A DNA stretch of 64,000 nt from NCBI RefSeq assembly GCF_000813345.1, contig NZ_BBQF01000002.1, positions 496,001 through 560,000 on the forward strand. Reading direction: 5' to 3'. Made by a program: the position numbers and the translations under genes. Below, in pieces: positions 44,808 through 54,613 of the stretch (position 1 is its first letter; each line of letters begins with the position of its first letter). The notes under the pieces were generated by a model. It did not search any database, was not told where the DNA came from, and saw nothing but the letters and a program-made list of their open reading frames with translations. This DNA comes from Sulfurospirillum arsenophilum NBRC 109478. Lineage in GTDB: Bacteria; Campylobacterota; Campylobacteria; Campylobacterales; Sulfurospirillaceae.

Positions 44808-45377
44808 CTATTTTTCGTTATTCCTAAAGTACCACATCAGCGCGAACATCAAGCCTGATGTGGTTGCGATACTCTCATCAAACATAAATTCAAGTGTCTC
44901 TTCGCGTTTAAGGTAAATGACTTCGATGTTTTCATTGTCGATGCCACCGCCCTCGTCTACTTTCATGCTATCATCAAGGACTGCGTAGTAAAGTGTTTGG
45001 CGACCACCTGCAAAGCCAACGGCGGTGTAAAATGAGGAGATTTTCTCAAGTTTATCAAGAGGAACATCGTAACCCGTCTCTTCCAAGACCTCTTCTTTGG
45101 CGATTTCGATGAGGGTTTTGTCTTTATCGACGATGCCTGCGCAGAGTTCATAGGTAAAGCCATCTCTGTTTTTGACGTAAATGGAAGGGCGAAACTGTTT
45201 GACAAAGACAAAGGAATCTAAATCTTTGTGGTACAACAAAATGGCGACACTATTGTGTGTATCGACGATATCCCAGCGCTTTTCAACGCTATTGTGCAAG
45301 TAGTACATACTTTTAGGTTTAATATACTCCGAGCTTACGCACTCTTCGATTTTAAGTACCTCAATCGTATGTTTCAT
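44808..45377 (-). CDS. NUDIX hydrolase, NUDT14/UDP-sugar diphosphatase-like
   Basis: 189 aa. Nudix region GIVDKDKTLIEIAKEEVLEE followed by TGYD. Compared with GX5EX7REUXEEXGU, the first Glu is Lys and the Arg is Glu, while the metal-binding EE and the final Gly are kept. The CAGIVDK opening resembles NUDT14-type enzymes that hydrolyse ADP-ribose or UDP-glucose. A late VIYLKREETLEFM helix fits the same group. It lies 3 bases after corA in the same direction. Confidence 0.8.
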   Translation of the reverse strand: MKHTIEVLKIEECVSSEYIKPKSMYYLHNSVEKRWDIVDTHNSVAILLYHKDLDSFVFVKQFRPSIYVKNRDGFTYELCAGIVDKDKTLIEIAKEEVLEETGYDVPLDKLEKISSFYTAVGFAGGRQTLYYAVLDDSMKVDEGGGIDNENIEVIYLKREETLEFMFDESIATTSGLMFALMWYFRNNEK

Positions 45378-45380
45378 GCT

Positions 45381-46340
45381 CTAAATCCAACCCTTCTTTT
45401 TAAAATAAGCGAGTGGAGTAACCGCAGAGAGAACCATCAAAAAGAGCGAAAAGGCATACCCATAATCCCAACGAAGCTCAGGTAAAATATCGAAGTTCAT
45501 ACCGTAAATACTCGCAATAAGCGTTGGAGGAAGGAAGATAACGTTCATAATGGTAAAGATTTTGATAACTTTATTTTGCTCAATATTCAAAACACCCAAG
45601 AAGATATTTTGTAAGTAATCCAGTCTTTCAAAATTGAATTCACTATAGTCAATCAACGACTTAATATCTTTAAGCATGATGACAATGTCATTGCGTAAAG
45701 AAGTGTCATATTTGTTTGATTTTATAAAAGAGGTCAAAATGCGCTGTTTATCCATAAGGTTCTCACGGATATTCATATTGAGATCTTCAAAAGAGGAGAT
45801 TTTTTCCAACATTTCAGCATCATCATTGGTATAGTCTGTAAAGACATGTTTACGCAGACGTGTAATATCTTTAGAAAGCTTTTCAATAACATCGGCATCC
45901 GCATCGATTCTGATGTCTAAAAGTTGTGTAAAGATGTAGTAACCGTTTTTAAATTCACGAGGAGCATAGTAAAAACGCTTACTAAATTCTTCAAACGTTT
46001 TAAGTTCTTTATAACGAATGGAAATGAGAAGATTGTCTTGCAAAATAAACGAAACCGTCTCATTATGAGCATTCTCTTCATCGGTAATCAAGAAAAAACT
46101 GTTAATTTCGATCTTTTTATCTTCTTCCCAGTAACGCGAACTGATCTCAATCTCTTCAGATTCTTGTTTTGTCGGGAAATCTATGCCAAATGTCTTTTCG
46201 ACAAATGTGATCTCATCACTTGTTGGCAGGAGCATATCAAGCCAGACAACTTTACTTTTTTTATCTTCATCACCATCAAATTCGCTCAAATCGGTAACGA
46301 CTTCAAGTTTATTACTGTTCTTAAAAAAACATCGTATCAT
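45381..46340 (-). CDS. corA: CorA-type magnesium/cobalt transporter
   Basis: 319 aa. A large cytosolic N-terminal domain is followed by two C-terminal helices. The signature YGMNFD (GMN) lies at the end of the first (FTIMNVIFLPPTLIASI). The long coiled helix DNIVIMLKDIKSLIDYSEFN is typical. It forms a pentameric Mg2+ channel. AAAAAGAG precedes the ATG. The 167-base spacer upstream carries a terminator and a three-hairpin element. Confidence 0.93.
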   Translation of the reverse strand: MIRCFFKNSNKLEVVTDLSEFDGDEDKKSKVVWLDMLLPTSDEITFVEKTFGIDFPTKQESEEIEISSRYWEEDKKIEINSFFLITDEENAHNETVSFILQDNLLISIRYKELKTFEEFSKRFYYAPREFKNGYYIFTQLLDIRIDADADVIEKLSKDITRLRKHVFTDYTNDDAEMLEKISSFEDLNMNIRENLMDKQRILTSFIKSNKYDTSLRNDIVIMLKDIKSLIDYSEFNFERLDYLQNIFLGVLNIEQNKVIKIFTIMNVIFLPPTLIASIYGMNFDILPELRWDYGYAFSLFLMVLSAVTPLAYFKKKGWI

Positions 46341-46368
46341 AGTGGACTCTTTTTGATCATTTATTAAC

Positions 46369-46436
46369 GCTTCTTAGGCAAAGCCAAAGAAGCTACGCTC
46401 GCCGCTATGGCGCTAAAGCTTGCCTCTTTCGAGGCA
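46369..46436 (-). ncRNA. Three-hairpin intergenic element, copy 3 (upstream of corA)
   Basis: Read on the minus strand: P1 is TGCCTC/GAGGCA with loop GAAA. P2 is GCC/GGC with loop ATAGC. The linker GAGCGTAG follows. P3 has GCTTCTT/AAGAAGC and GGC/GCC around loop TTT. It directly precedes the corA ribosome site, 29 bases from the start. Both P1 flanks match copy 1 (TTTC before, AGCTT after). Confidence 0.6.
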
Positions 46437-46461
46437 GAAAAATTCTTGCTTTTTTGCAAGA
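46437..46461 (-). terminator. Intrinsic terminator of the M23 peptidase gene
   Basis: On the minus strand TCTTGC-AAAAAA-GCAAGA is followed by ATTTTT, a standard hairpin plus U-tract. It lies 47 bases beyond the stop and just upstream of the three-hairpin element. Confidence 0.8.
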
Positions 46462-46493
46462 GCTTTATTCTATCGCAAAACGGTTTCATTTTG

Positions 46494-46505
46494 TTTACAT
46501 GTAAA
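46494..46505. repeat. TTTACATGTAAA palindrome after the peptidase stop
   Basis: Exact copy, 2 bases beyond the stop at 46508. Confidence 0.9.
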
Positions 46506-46507
46506 AA

Positions 46508-47680
46508 CTAACTTTGACTTTTTTCTAAAGGATAAGAGAGATTAAAAAGCTCTTCTCTAAATGGCGGTGTCTCAGTTTCTAAAGCATTATCAACTTTTTT
46601 TCTAAGTCCCATAGTATAATCTATAAAGGCTTTAAGTTCATTTCCGCCTAGCGCACTTTTAGCAATTTTAACAACACTTGCAGGATTGATCGCGACATTG
46701 CTACGATACAAACCAAAATGCAAATGCGGTCCACTGCTTAAGCCAGTGTTCCCCACATAGCCAATAACTTGACCTTGTTTAACACCTTGTCCGCCACGAA
46801 GACCTTTAGCAAAGCCATTAAGATGACCATAAAGTGTCTTGAAACTACTATCATGATTGATCTCAATCGTATTGCCATAGCCTCCTTTTTCACCCACAAA
46901 CAACACTTTGCCATTACCTGCAGCTTTCACCGGTGTGCCAACGCTTGCCGCATAGTCAATACCTAAATGCGCACGGTATTTTTGCAAAATAGGATGCCAT
47001 CTGTTTTGTGTAAAAGGAGATGAAATACGCGTGTAATTAACAGGATTTGAAAGTAAAAAACTGGTTAACTCTTGACCTTTTATGTCGTAATAGTTCTCTT
47101 TATAGTAGAAAATATAATTTTTCTTTTTTGCTGTCTCTATCATGGAAACATCTATTTTCATAGAACCAAATTGTCTGCCAAGACGACGCTTTTGTTGATA
47201 CACAAGTACCAATTTATCGCCTTTTTGAAGGTTACGAAGGTTAACTTCTCCTTTAAAGGATTGGGCAAATTCATTGGCTAAAATATAATTATTGGTAGCA
47301 CTAAGAATGTCAACATAAGGTGAATTATGAATTTCTATGGCTAAAACATGCTTCTCATTTTGAAGCATGATAGGCGTGATTTCCATAATAAATTTGTCAT
47401 CTTTTTTCTTAATATGCATTTGAAGCTCTTCACCAATTGGGATTAAGACTTGTTCTAATTGGTTGTCTTCACTTTTAAGAACCTGATACTTAACGCCCGC
47501 TACAATTTCTGCGGCAAGTTCTTGTTCTTCTTTATCAAGCGTATAATAAATCGATTGTGGTAAATTGTTTTTGACTAAAAATGTCAGAAACGTTTCACCC
47601 TTTGGCCACTTCAACTCTTCAACGTATGAAGCGGATGCAAACGATAAAAAAAGAAATAATAATGTTATGATTTTTGCCAT
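46508..47680 (-). CDS. M23 (LytM) peptidoglycan peptidase, Csd3/Pgp3-like
   Basis: 390 aa from the ATG at 47680 (GGGGG five bases upstream; an in-frame GTG overlaps that region). A signal peptide ends near SFASAS. An N-terminal regulatory domain precedes the catalytic LytM domain with HLGIDYAASVGTPVKAAGNG (His and Asp zinc ligands) and LSSGPHLHFGLY (HxH). Length and layout resemble H. pylori Csd3/HdpA and C. jejuni Pgp3, which trim peptides and shape the helical cell. The neighbours (PgbA-domain protein, glcD) match the C. jejuni order. Confidence 0.85.
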   Translation of the reverse strand: MAKIITLLFLFLSFASASYVEELKWPKGETFLTFLVKNNLPQSIYYTLDKEEQELAAEIVAGVKYQVLKSEDNQLEQVLIPIGEELQMHIKKKDDKFIMEITPIMLQNEKHVLAIEIHNSPYVDILSATNNYILANEFAQSFKGEVNLRNLQKGDKLVLVYQQKRRLGRQFGSMKIDVSMIETAKKKNYIFYYKENYYDIKGQELTSFLLSNPVNYTRISSPFTQNRWHPILQKYRAHLGIDYAASVGTPVKAAGNGKVLFVGEKGGYGNTIEINHDSSFKTLYGHLNGFAKGLRGGQGVKQGQVIGYVGNTGLSSGPHLHFGLYRSNVAINPASVVKIAKSALGGNELKAFIDYTMGLRKKVDNALETETPPFREELFNLSYPLEKSQS

Positions 47681-47780
47681 TCGCACCCCCTAGTTCTTTT
47701 TCGATTTTATCTGAACAAATCTTACAAAACGCCTAAAACACTTCTCTGGAGAAAAAGAAGTTTTTTTAAAACAGTTATAG

Positions 47781-47786
47781 TATAAT
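47781..47786 (+). promoter_or_regulatory. -10 element (TATAAT) upstream of the PgbA-domain gene
   Basis: A perfect TATAAT, 51 bases before the TTG start at 47837, preceded by T-rich sequence. Confidence 0.6.
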
Positions 47787-47836
47787 CTCTTTCATAAAAA
47801 TAAAAGGGGCGTCATGTACCCTTCAAGGAGTTCCCG

Positions 47837-48643
47837 TTGAACAAGCTATTTTTGGTTGTATGTCTATTTTTACTTGGCACTTTTGCGCAGGCCGAATCGT
47901 TTTTTAAAGAGTATAAAACGAACGTTTTAGAAGCCAATGAAAAACAAATCGTCATTGCTGATTCTCCAGAATTTATCGTTGGTGCAAGCGGTGTTGTTAC
48001 CCATAAATTTGATGCGAAAAGTACAACTATTATCGCACGTGTCGATGTCATCAGTAAAAATGGTACAAAAGCTGTTTTACGTCTTGAAAAATTTGAAATG
48101 CTTTCTCAAGGTGCATTTCCTGATACAGGCATCAAGCCAGTCGTAGGGGATGAAGTAACAATCAACTATCTTTACGATCGCGCACTTATCGTAACTCCTA
48201 ATCAAGGTGTTTATACCGAAGTAACTAAAAAATTCAACACGATCACATGGGTTCACCCTGACATCGTTGGCGCTTATTTAGCAAAACTGTACCGTCCAAA
48301 TCCCGATAAAAAAATCTTCCAACAAGCATGTTATCAAAATGCCGCATCTATCATCTTTTTTGGTATTCAAAATAAAGGCTACTTTGTTGACTGCCATAAT
48401 TTTAATATCGTTAAAAATATTGACATTACCAATAATGGAGAAGTACAACTTCCTTTTTATTCACGTATTAAAAATATTGATAGCACATGGTTTAGCTGGG
48501 ATAGTTCAAAAATAACCGATTACAACAATTACTATGCCTATATTTTAGGTCAAACAAACGAGCTAAAAGGAAGTGGCGTTGATGGCATCCTTTTGAAATT
48601 ACCATTTGATGTTGTAGAAAAGAAAGATACGCAATGGAAATAA
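47837..48643 (+). CDS. Protein with plasminogen-binding PgbA-type N-terminal domain
   Basis: 268 aa starting with TTG (AAGGAG six bases upstream). A signal peptide ends near TFAQAES. The body matches the PgbA N-terminal family: VGASGVVTHKFDAKSTTIIA, then GDEVTINYLYDRALIVTPNQ and the HPDIVGAYLAKL segment. The Lys-rich C-terminal extension that gives H. pylori PgbA its plasminogen binding is absent, so that activity should not be assumed; an envelope function is more likely. It overlaps glcD by 10 bases. Confidence 0.75.
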   Translation: MNKLFLVVCLFLLGTFAQAESFFKEYKTNVLEANEKQIVIADSPEFIVGASGVVTHKFDAKSTTIIARVDVISKNGTKAVLRLEKFEMLSQGAFPDTGIKPVVGDEVTINYLYDRALIVTPNQGVYTEVTKKFNTITWVHPDIVGAYLAKLYRPNPDKKIFQQACYQNAASIIFFGIQNKGYFVDCHNFNIVKNIDITNNGEVQLPFYSRIKNIDSTWFSWDSSKITDYNNYYAYILGQTNELKGSGVDGILLKLPFDVVEKKDTQWK

Positions 48644-50013
48644 AACACATTAACTACTTTAAAAACCTTGTCGGTTCTGACAATGTTTATGATGATAAAG
48701 CACATTTGATTGCCTACTGTTACGATGCAACACGTACACGCTATGAACCTGATGCTGTCATTTTTCCTCGCCATGAAGAAGATGTAAGTAACATTTTAAA
48801 GTACTGTAATGAACATCACATCATCATTACTCCTCGTGGAGCTGGAAGTGGCTTTACAGGTGGTGCATTACCTGCAAGTGGTGGCATCATTTTAGCGTTT
48901 GAAAAACATATGAATAAGATATTAGAGATCGACATGGAAAATATGGTTGCTGTCGTTCAACCTGGTGTTATTAACATGGCATTGCAACGAGCTGTTGAAG
49001 AACATGGCCTTTTTTATCCGCCAGATCCTGCGAGCGAAGAGTACTCTACTATCGGGGGCAATGTCAGTGAAAATGCAGGCGGTATGCGTGCGGCGAAGTA
49101 TGGCATCACTAAAGATTACGTTATGGCGCTTCGTGCAGTACTTCCAAATGGAGAGATCATCCGTGCTGGAAAACGTACCATTAAAGACGTGGCTGGTTAT
49201 AACATTGCGGGTATTATTATTGCCAGCGAGGGAACGCTTGCGTGTATTACGGAGATTACCCTCAAACTGATCGCGAAACCTAAGATGGCACAAACCGCTA
49301 TGGGAATTTTCCCAAGTGTCGATGATGCAATGAACGCAGTTTATAAAACCATGGCAGCAGGTGTAACCCCTGTGGCTATGGAGTTTTTAGACAATCTTTC
49401 CATTAATGCCGTTGAGAAAAAATACAACAAAGGCCTTCCAAAAGATGCAGGTGCTATTCTCATCACAGATGTTGATGGCAATTCACAGGAAGAGTTAACG
49501 AAACAACTTGATGTCATCGAAAAAGCATTTGGCGAAAACGGATGCAGTGGCTTTAAACGCGCTCAAACACCGGATGAGTCTAAAAATCTCTGGTTTGCTA
49601 GACGAAATGCCAGCCAATGTATCAACATCTATGGTAGTAAGAAACTCAACGAGGACATCACCGTTCCACGTAGTAAACTCCCTGCTCTCTTGAGTGAAAT
49701 CCGTAAAATTTCTGAAAAATACCATGTCACTGTTCCGTGTTTTGGACACACAGGTGATGGCAATGTTCACACCAATGTTATGGTAGATGGAAGTGATCCT
49801 AAACAACTTGAGATTGGGCACCAAGCCATTGAAGAGATATTTAAAGCAACTGTAGCCCTTGGCGGTACTTTGAGTGGAGAGCATGGCATAGGACTGAGCA
49901 AAGCACCGTTTATGCACCTTGCTTTTACGGATGGGGAGATGGAACTTTTCCGTTCTATCAAAACAGCATTTGATCCTAACAATATTTTAAACCCTGCAAA
50001 AATGGGACTTTAA
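48634..50013 (+). CDS. glcD: FAD-linked oxidase, GlcD-type (glycolate/D-lactate dehydrogenase)
   Basis: 459 aa. The FAD-binding PCMH domain has the PRGAGSGFTGGALPASGG loop and GGNVSENAGGMRAAKYG. The C-terminal FAD oxidase domain contains FGHTGDGNVHTN and GTLSGEHGIGLSKA, with metal- and substrate-binding His. It oxidises a 2-hydroxy acid such as glycolate or D-lactate. No GlcE or GlcF is adjacent, so a partner is encoded elsewhere or it acts alone. Confidence 0.9.
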   Translation: MEIKHINYFKNLVGSDNVYDDKAHLIAYCYDATRTRYEPDAVIFPRHEEDVSNILKYCNEHHIIITPRGAGSGFTGGALPASGGIILAFEKHMNKILEIDMENMVAVVQPGVINMALQRAVEEHGLFYPPDPASEEYSTIGGNVSENAGGMRAAKYGITKDYVMALRAVLPNGEIIRAGKRTIKDVAGYNIAGIIIASEGTLACITEITLKLIAKPKMAQTAMGIFPSVDDAMNAVYKTMAAGVTPVAMEFLDNLSINAVEKKYNKGLPKDAGAILITDVDGNSQEELTKQLDVIEKAFGENGCSGFKRAQTPDESKNLWFARRNASQCINIYGSKKLNEDITVPRSKLPALLSEIRKISEKYHVTVPCFGHTGDGNVHTNVMVDGSDPKQLEIGHQAIEEIFKATVALGGTLSGEHGIGLSKAPFMHLAFTDGEMELFRSIKTAFDPNNILNPAKMGL

Positions 50014-50817
50014 TTGTTAAGCACTAAAAATTGTGTTGAGTTTTTTAAAAAGCTAAGAGACGTAGAGCTTGCGCACTACGCCTCTTCACTTAGTTTTCAC
50101 ACGATTTTAGCGCTTATCCCAATTCTGCTTATAACCTTTAGCATTTTCACCAAAATGCCTCTTTTTGAGGTTTACTATGAGAAACTTCAAACGTTTATTT
50201 TTAGCGCACTAATTCCTACACAACAAGACGTGATGATTCACTATCTACGCGATTTCATGGCAAATACTGGCAATATGGGTGTTATAGGCATTATTTTTGT
50301 TCTATATATTTCCATCATGTTCTTTTTGGATTATGAAAAGATTGTGAGCAAAATCTTTGAGATTCCCTCACGCAGTTTTTGGGAAGCACTCTCTACTTAC
50401 TGGACGATGGTGACACTCATGCCTCTTGGCCTCATCATCTTTTTTTACAGCTCTGCGGTGGTACAAGAGTTTTTAGAAAGTAGCGAAGTTACCAGTTCTA
50501 TCAACCTTGTTCGGTTTACACCCTATTTTATCGTGTGGGGGCTTTATTTTATTATGTACAGTGTCTCCGCTAAAATCAAAATTCATCTCAAAAGTGCCTT
50601 ACTTTCTTCGTTTACAGCCTCTTTGTGTTGGTATATCTCGAAAATTCTTTTTGTCTATTATGTCACCTATAACAAAACATATTTGAGCATCTACGGCTCG
50701 TTTAGCATTCTACTTTTCTTCTTCTTATGGATCTATTTTTCATGGTTTATCTATCTTTATGGATTGAAATTCTGCTTTTTACTGAATGAAAAAGAGACTG
50801 AGAAACGCAAAGCCTAA
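50014..50817 (+). CDS. YihY/BrkB-type membrane protein
   Basis: 267 aa with five or six helices. It opens VEFFKKLRDVELAHYASSLS, the usual YihY start, followed by FHTILALIPILLITFSIF and ending with FSILLFFFLWIYFSWFIYLY. The TTG start directly follows the glcD stop, implying coupling. Once proposed as RNase BN, the family is now regarded as a membrane protein of unknown transport function. Its 3' end overlaps comEC tail-to-tail by 39 bases. Confidence 0.85.
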   Translation: MLSTKNCVEFFKKLRDVELAHYASSLSFHTILALIPILLITFSIFTKMPLFEVYYEKLQTFIFSALIPTQQDVMIHYLRDFMANTGNMGVIGIIFVLYISIMFFLDYEKIVSKIFEIPSRSFWEALSTYWTMVTLMPLGLIIFFYSSAVVQEFLESSEVTSSINLVRFTPYFIVWGLYFIMYSVSAKIKIHLKSALLSSFTASLCWYISKILFVYYVTYNKTYLSIYGSFSILLFFFLWIYFSWFIYLYGLKFCFLLNEKETEKRKA

Positions 50818-52041
50818 ACAGCCATAAAGCGCAACTTTAAAGCGTATTGACACAAGCGAAACTCCCACATACAAAACCAATACCCACCACGGAAAACTCA
50901 ACAGATAACTCTGTGTCTTTACATGTAAAAAATCTAGCAAATACCCATCTAAAATTCCACCTAGATTCATTACATGTAAAAGTACACTTAAGGGGTAAAA
51001 GACGATAAACACAAGGCTTGAAAGTGGCGATGTCAGTTGTAAAAACGTAAAGAGAGGGAAAAAGGTATGAACGATGGGAACCATTAAAAGAAAAACGCCA
51101 AGATCAATGATGCCAAGCAATACCCAACGATTTAAACTTTGAAAATGATGTAAAAAAAGGAAAAGATAAAAAACACCCGCCACGGAAAACCAAAAAGAGA
51201 GCGAAAAAATAAGCGTTGGAAAGAGTGCTAAAAGCCCAAGTGATGTAAGCCCTAGCATCTGAAATGAAAGTACTTTTATGCCTCTTGAATAAAAGAAAAA
51301 GCCTAAAACACTCATAGCAAATGCTCTTAAAAAAGAGGGGACAAAGTCGATGATGACCATGTAGGCAAATAACACAACAAGCACTACCAACGTGAGATCA
51401 GCGGTGGCGTTGCAGTAGGGAAAATAACGGCTTTGAAAAAATTGATAGAACGGTTTGAGAAAAAAGAAAAGCAGAAAAGAGATCACGCCTACATTGTAGC
51501 CACTAATAGCAATGAGATGCGAAATACCCCATTTTTGAACCTCCTCCCGAAGTTCTTTTGAAATGGGCGTTGCAAATAACAGTGTTTTATAAAGCTTTGC
51601 TATCGTTTCATTTTCATGTTGATTGTCGATCCAGCGATAGAGCGGCTTTACATCAAGCGGTGGGTCATCTTCGTAGATTTCATACAAAGACAAAGAAGGT
51701 GCAAAAAAGCCTTTAAGATAGTCTAAAAAAGTGACTTTATCGACTTTCAGTTTCACCTTCACACGGCTTTTTAGAGGTATAGACGTAACGCGCCATGACG
51801 TGGTATAAACCTCTGCGCCACTGCCATCTAATTTGAGCTTGAAAACATCGTAGGTGCGCCCTTTTTCATTGGTTTTAGCATAATGATTCAGCACGGTAGC
51901 AGTGTTTACATGTAAAGGATTTTGAGTCAATTTTTGGAAATGGTAGAATTCAAGAAGCAGTGAACATGAAGCAACAAAAAGCACCACTGCAACTGTCAGA
52001 AAAAATTCCTTTTTACTGACAAAGAGTGGTACGTTTAACAT
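50779..52041 (-). CDS. comEC: ComEC/Rec2 competence DNA channel
   Basis: 420 aa. Two N-terminal helices and a small soluble domain precede the competence core with WGISHLIAISGYNVGVISFL, then multiple helices. No metallo-beta-lactamase-like domain is present, in keeping with the short ComEC of Campylobacterota. It should move single-stranded DNA across the inner membrane in transformation. It starts two bases after the dnaB stop. Three TTTACATGTAAA-type copies lie inside the gene (50918, 50970, 51905), all read as LHV. Confidence 0.88.
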   Translation of the reverse strand: MLNVPLFVSKKEFFLTVAVVLFVASCSLLLEFYHFQKLTQNPLHVNTATVLNHYAKTNEKGRTYDVFKLKLDGSGAEVYTTSWRVTSIPLKSRVKVKLKVDKVTFLDYLKGFFAPSLSLYEIYEDDPPLDVKPLYRWIDNQHENETIAKLYKTLLFATPISKELREEVQKWGISHLIAISGYNVGVISFLLFFFLKPFYQFFQSRYFPYCNATADLTLVVLVVLFAYMVIIDFVPSFLRAFAMSVLGFFFYSRGIKVLSFQMLGLTSLGLLALFPTLIFSLSFWFSVAGVFYLFLFLHHFQSLNRWVLLGIIDLGVFLLMVPIVHTFFPLFTFLQLTSPLSSLVFIVFYPLSVLLHVMNLGGILDGYLLDFLHVKTQSYLLSFPWWVLVLYVGVSLVSIRFKVALYGCLGFAFLSLFFIQ

Positions 52042-52043
52042 GC

Positions 52044-53474
52044 TTACAGTGGAGGCAAGCTAATCTTCGCCTCTTGGGAAATCGAGGCATTGTACTGGAC
52101 GACTTCAATCGGAATAGAATTTTTTCCGCCATCCACAAAGCGCGTACACGCTTTTTGAAAAACAAGGTTGGCAACACCAACAGGTCCATTTCTATTTTTA
52201 CCGACAATGACTTCGGCTAACTCTTCAGGTCTTTCAAAAAAGTCACTTTTATACTCTTTGCCCTCAGTTCTGGCTTTTTGCTCTTTCTCTTTCTCTTCAC
52301 GCATACGGTAAACATCGTCACGATAGACAAACAAGATCATGTCTGCATCTTGCTCAATGGCACCAGACTCTCTAAGATCGCTTAGCATTGGGCGTTTATC
52401 ACTTCTGGCTTCCAACCCACGGTTAAGCTGCGAAAGTGCGATGATAGGAATGTTAAGCTCTCTGGCTAAAAGTTTAAGTCCACGACTGATATCACTGACC
52501 TCGATATGTCTGTCTCTCGTTCCAGCCGAACTCATCAACTGCAAGTAGTCGATGATTGCCATAGAAATTTCTGGGTGTTGAGACTTGAGTTTGCGAAGCT
52601 TCGCTCTGACTTTATGAATATCCACTGAGCCATTATCGTCCACGAAAAATTTGCGTTTACTCATCTCATCCGCAGCGCTCGTAAGTCTTCCCCACTGTTC
52701 ATCGCCCATATCGCCCACTTTGAGCTTTTGAAGAGGAATGGAAGTCTTTGCGCTCAGCATCCTGAGCATCAACTGCTCGGCTGGCATCTCAAGGGAAAAG
52801 ATCGCAACGCCTTTACCTCGATCTAACGCATTTTGCGCCAAATTCAAACAAAAAGCTGTTTTACCCATCGCAGGACGCGCCGCAACGATGATGAGATCGC
52901 CCTCGCCAAAACCTGAGGTCAAACGGTTGATTTCAGCAAATCCGCTGTCCACACCAACAACACCAGAATTTCCACGTTTTTTCATCTCATGAATGTGTGC
53001 AATGGTCGCATGCGTCATCTCAGGGGATTCACGAAACTCTTTACTACCGCTTTCTTGTGTGATCTGATAGAGCTTTTGTTGAACCAAATCAACCACTTCA
53101 TTGGACGGTAAATCTTTCTCAACAGCAATCTCTTTGATGTCGCTGGTCAGCTGTACAAGCTCTCGCTTGATCGCTTTTTCACGAATCTCCTCCACGTATG
53201 CTTTAGTGGCGGGTAGAGGATTGGTGGAGAGAATCTCCAACATCGCGTCTTCATCAAAACGCCCTTGTTGGTTAAGCTTTTTCTTGATAAACTCCTCATC
53301 AATCGGCAGGTCTTCTCTCTCACATGCCTCCATCGCTTCGTAAATGTAACGATGACTTGGCAAGTAAAAATCTTTCGCGCTAATGACCGCAGCTATATCT
53401 TCAAATGTTGCAGGATTAAATAAAATGGAGCTAAGAACCGAGCGCTCTATGTTGACATTGTGCAGATTGCTCAT
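52044..53474 (-). CDS. dnaB: Replicative DNA helicase DnaB
   Basis: 476 aa. The N-terminal domain [20 protein letters not shown] binds primase. The RecA-like domain has [18 protein letters not shown] (Walker A), [10 protein letters not shown] (Walker B) and [20 protein letters not shown]. It unwinds DNA 5'-3' at forks. Overlaps ispG by 4 bases. Confidence 0.97.
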   Translation of the reverse strand: MSNLHNVNIERSVLSSILFNPATFEDIAAVISAKDFYLPSHRYIYEAMEACEREDLPIDEEFIKKKLNQQGRFDEDAMLEILSTNPLPATKAYVEEIREKAIKRELVQLTSDIKEIAVEKDLPSNEVVDLVQQKLYQITQESGSKEFRESPEMTHATIAHIHEMKKRGNSGVVGVDSGFAEINRLTSGFGEGDLIIVAARPAMGKTAFCLNLAQNALDRGKGVAIFSLEMPAEQLMLRMLSAKTSIPLQKLKVGDMGDEQWGRLTSAADEMSKRKFFVDDNGSVDIHKVRAKLRKLKSQHPEISMAIIDYLQLMSSAGTRDRHIEVSDISRGLKLLARELNIPIIALSQLNRGLEARSDKRPMLSDLRESGAIEQDADMILFVYRDDVYRMREEKEKEQKARTEGKEYKSDFFERPEELAEVIVGKNRNGPVGVANLVFQKACTRFVDGGKNSIPIEVVQYNASISQEAKISLPPL

Positions 53475-54535
53475 GCTTTGTACTCCTTGGCAGCAAGCTC
53501 TACGGCTTCTAAAAATTTATCGACAAGGTCTTCTTCTTTGAGTTTTGCCACCACTTCACCTTTAACCATGACAAGACCCTGTCCTTTTCCAAAAGCAATC
53601 GCAACATCGGCATGCTTGGCTTCGCCAATGGCATTAACCACACATCCCATAACCGAAATGTTGAGAGGTGCTTTGATGTGTTTCGTGCGACGCTCTACTT
53701 CAGCAACGGCTTTGACGAGGTTAGCTTCCAAACGCCCGCATGTTGGGCAGGAGATGATGTTTAAACCTTCAGCTTCCACCCCACTGTCTTTTAAAATAGC
53801 GCGCCCTACTTTGATCTCTTCTTCAAGCTCACCTGTGATGGAAACACGCATCGTGTCACCAATACCATCCAACAAAAGAGTCCCCAAAGCAATAGAAGAT
53901 TTGATGGTCGAATGAAACAGTGTCCCCGCTTCCGTGACGCCTAAATGAAACGGATACTCCACCAAAGGTCTAAGCATACGATACGCTTCAACAGTACGCT
54001 CAACATCGCTCGCTTTTAGCGAGACTTTCATGTTCGTAAAGCCAAGGTCTTCAAGGTATTTGATGTTATATAAAGCCGACTCAACCATACCTTTAGCGGT
54101 AGGTCCATACTTCTCATCAAACTCTTTTTCTAAGCTTCCACTGTTCACACCAATGCGAATAGGAATACCTCGTTCATTACACGCTTTAACCACTTCTTTA
54201 ACGCGATCTTTGTTACCAATATTACCAGGATTAATGCGAATACAATCCACCACTTCCGCAGCAATCAACGCCAAACGGTAGTTAAAGTGAATGTCCGCAA
54301 CAATCGGTAAAGTGGATTGCTCTTTAATCGCTTTCAGCGCATGTGCATCGTCATAATCGGGCACAGCCACACGCACAATATCAGCTCCAGCAAAATGCAA
54401 ACGGCGAATTTGTTCCACCGTAGCTTCCACATCGTGAGTTTTAGAAAACGTCATCGACTGTACAGGTATTTTGGCATTGCCTCCCACAGGAACATTGCCG
54501 ACAAAAATTTGTTTGGTTGGGTATCGTTTGATCAT
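53471..54535 (-). CDS. ispG: 4-hydroxy-3-methylbut-2-en-1-yl diphosphate synthase
   Basis: 354 aa, the bacterial IspG (GcpE) length. The TIM-barrel opening is [20 protein letters not shown]. The C-terminal iron-sulfur part has Cys in [16 protein letters not shown] and [16 protein letters not shown], the three 4Fe-4S ligands. It makes HMBPP in the MEP isoprenoid pathway. It lies 78 bases after priA. Confidence 0.96.
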   Translation of the reverse strand: MIKRYPTKQIFVGNVPVGGNAKIPVQSMTFSKTHDVEATVEQIRRLHFAGADIVRVAVPDYDDAHALKAIKEQSTLPIVADIHFNYRLALIAAEVVDCIRINPGNIGNKDRVKEVVKACNERGIPIRIGVNSGSLEKEFDEKYGPTAKGMVESALYNIKYLEDLGFTNMKVSLKASDVERTVEAYRMLRPLVEYPFHLGVTEAGTLFHSTIKSSIALGTLLLDGIGDTMRVSITGELEEEIKVGRAILKDSGVEAEGLNIISCPTCGRLEANLVKAVAEVERRTKHIKAPLNISVMGCVVNAIGEAKHADVAIAFGKGQGLVMVKGEVVAKLKEEDLVDKFLEAVELAAKEYKA

Positions 54536-54613
54536 TGTTTATCCAAAAGTGTTGAAACTATGAGACGTTTGCACTACGTCTTTTAATATAAAGTGATTAT
54601 ATCTTTTTTGATA

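Noticed and set aside
47837-48643. Calling this a plasminogen-binding virulence factor
   Set aside because: Only the N-terminal PgbA domain is present; the Lys-rich C-terminal region linked to plasminogen binding is missing.
48922-49293. 123-aa antisense frame inside glcD
   Set aside because: Shadow of the conserved FAD-binding domain; no start signals.
54555-54580. AGACGT/ACGTCT hairpin as terminator of priA
   Set aside because: On the minus strand it is not followed by a T-run; the T-run is on the wrong side, with no plus-strand gene ending there.
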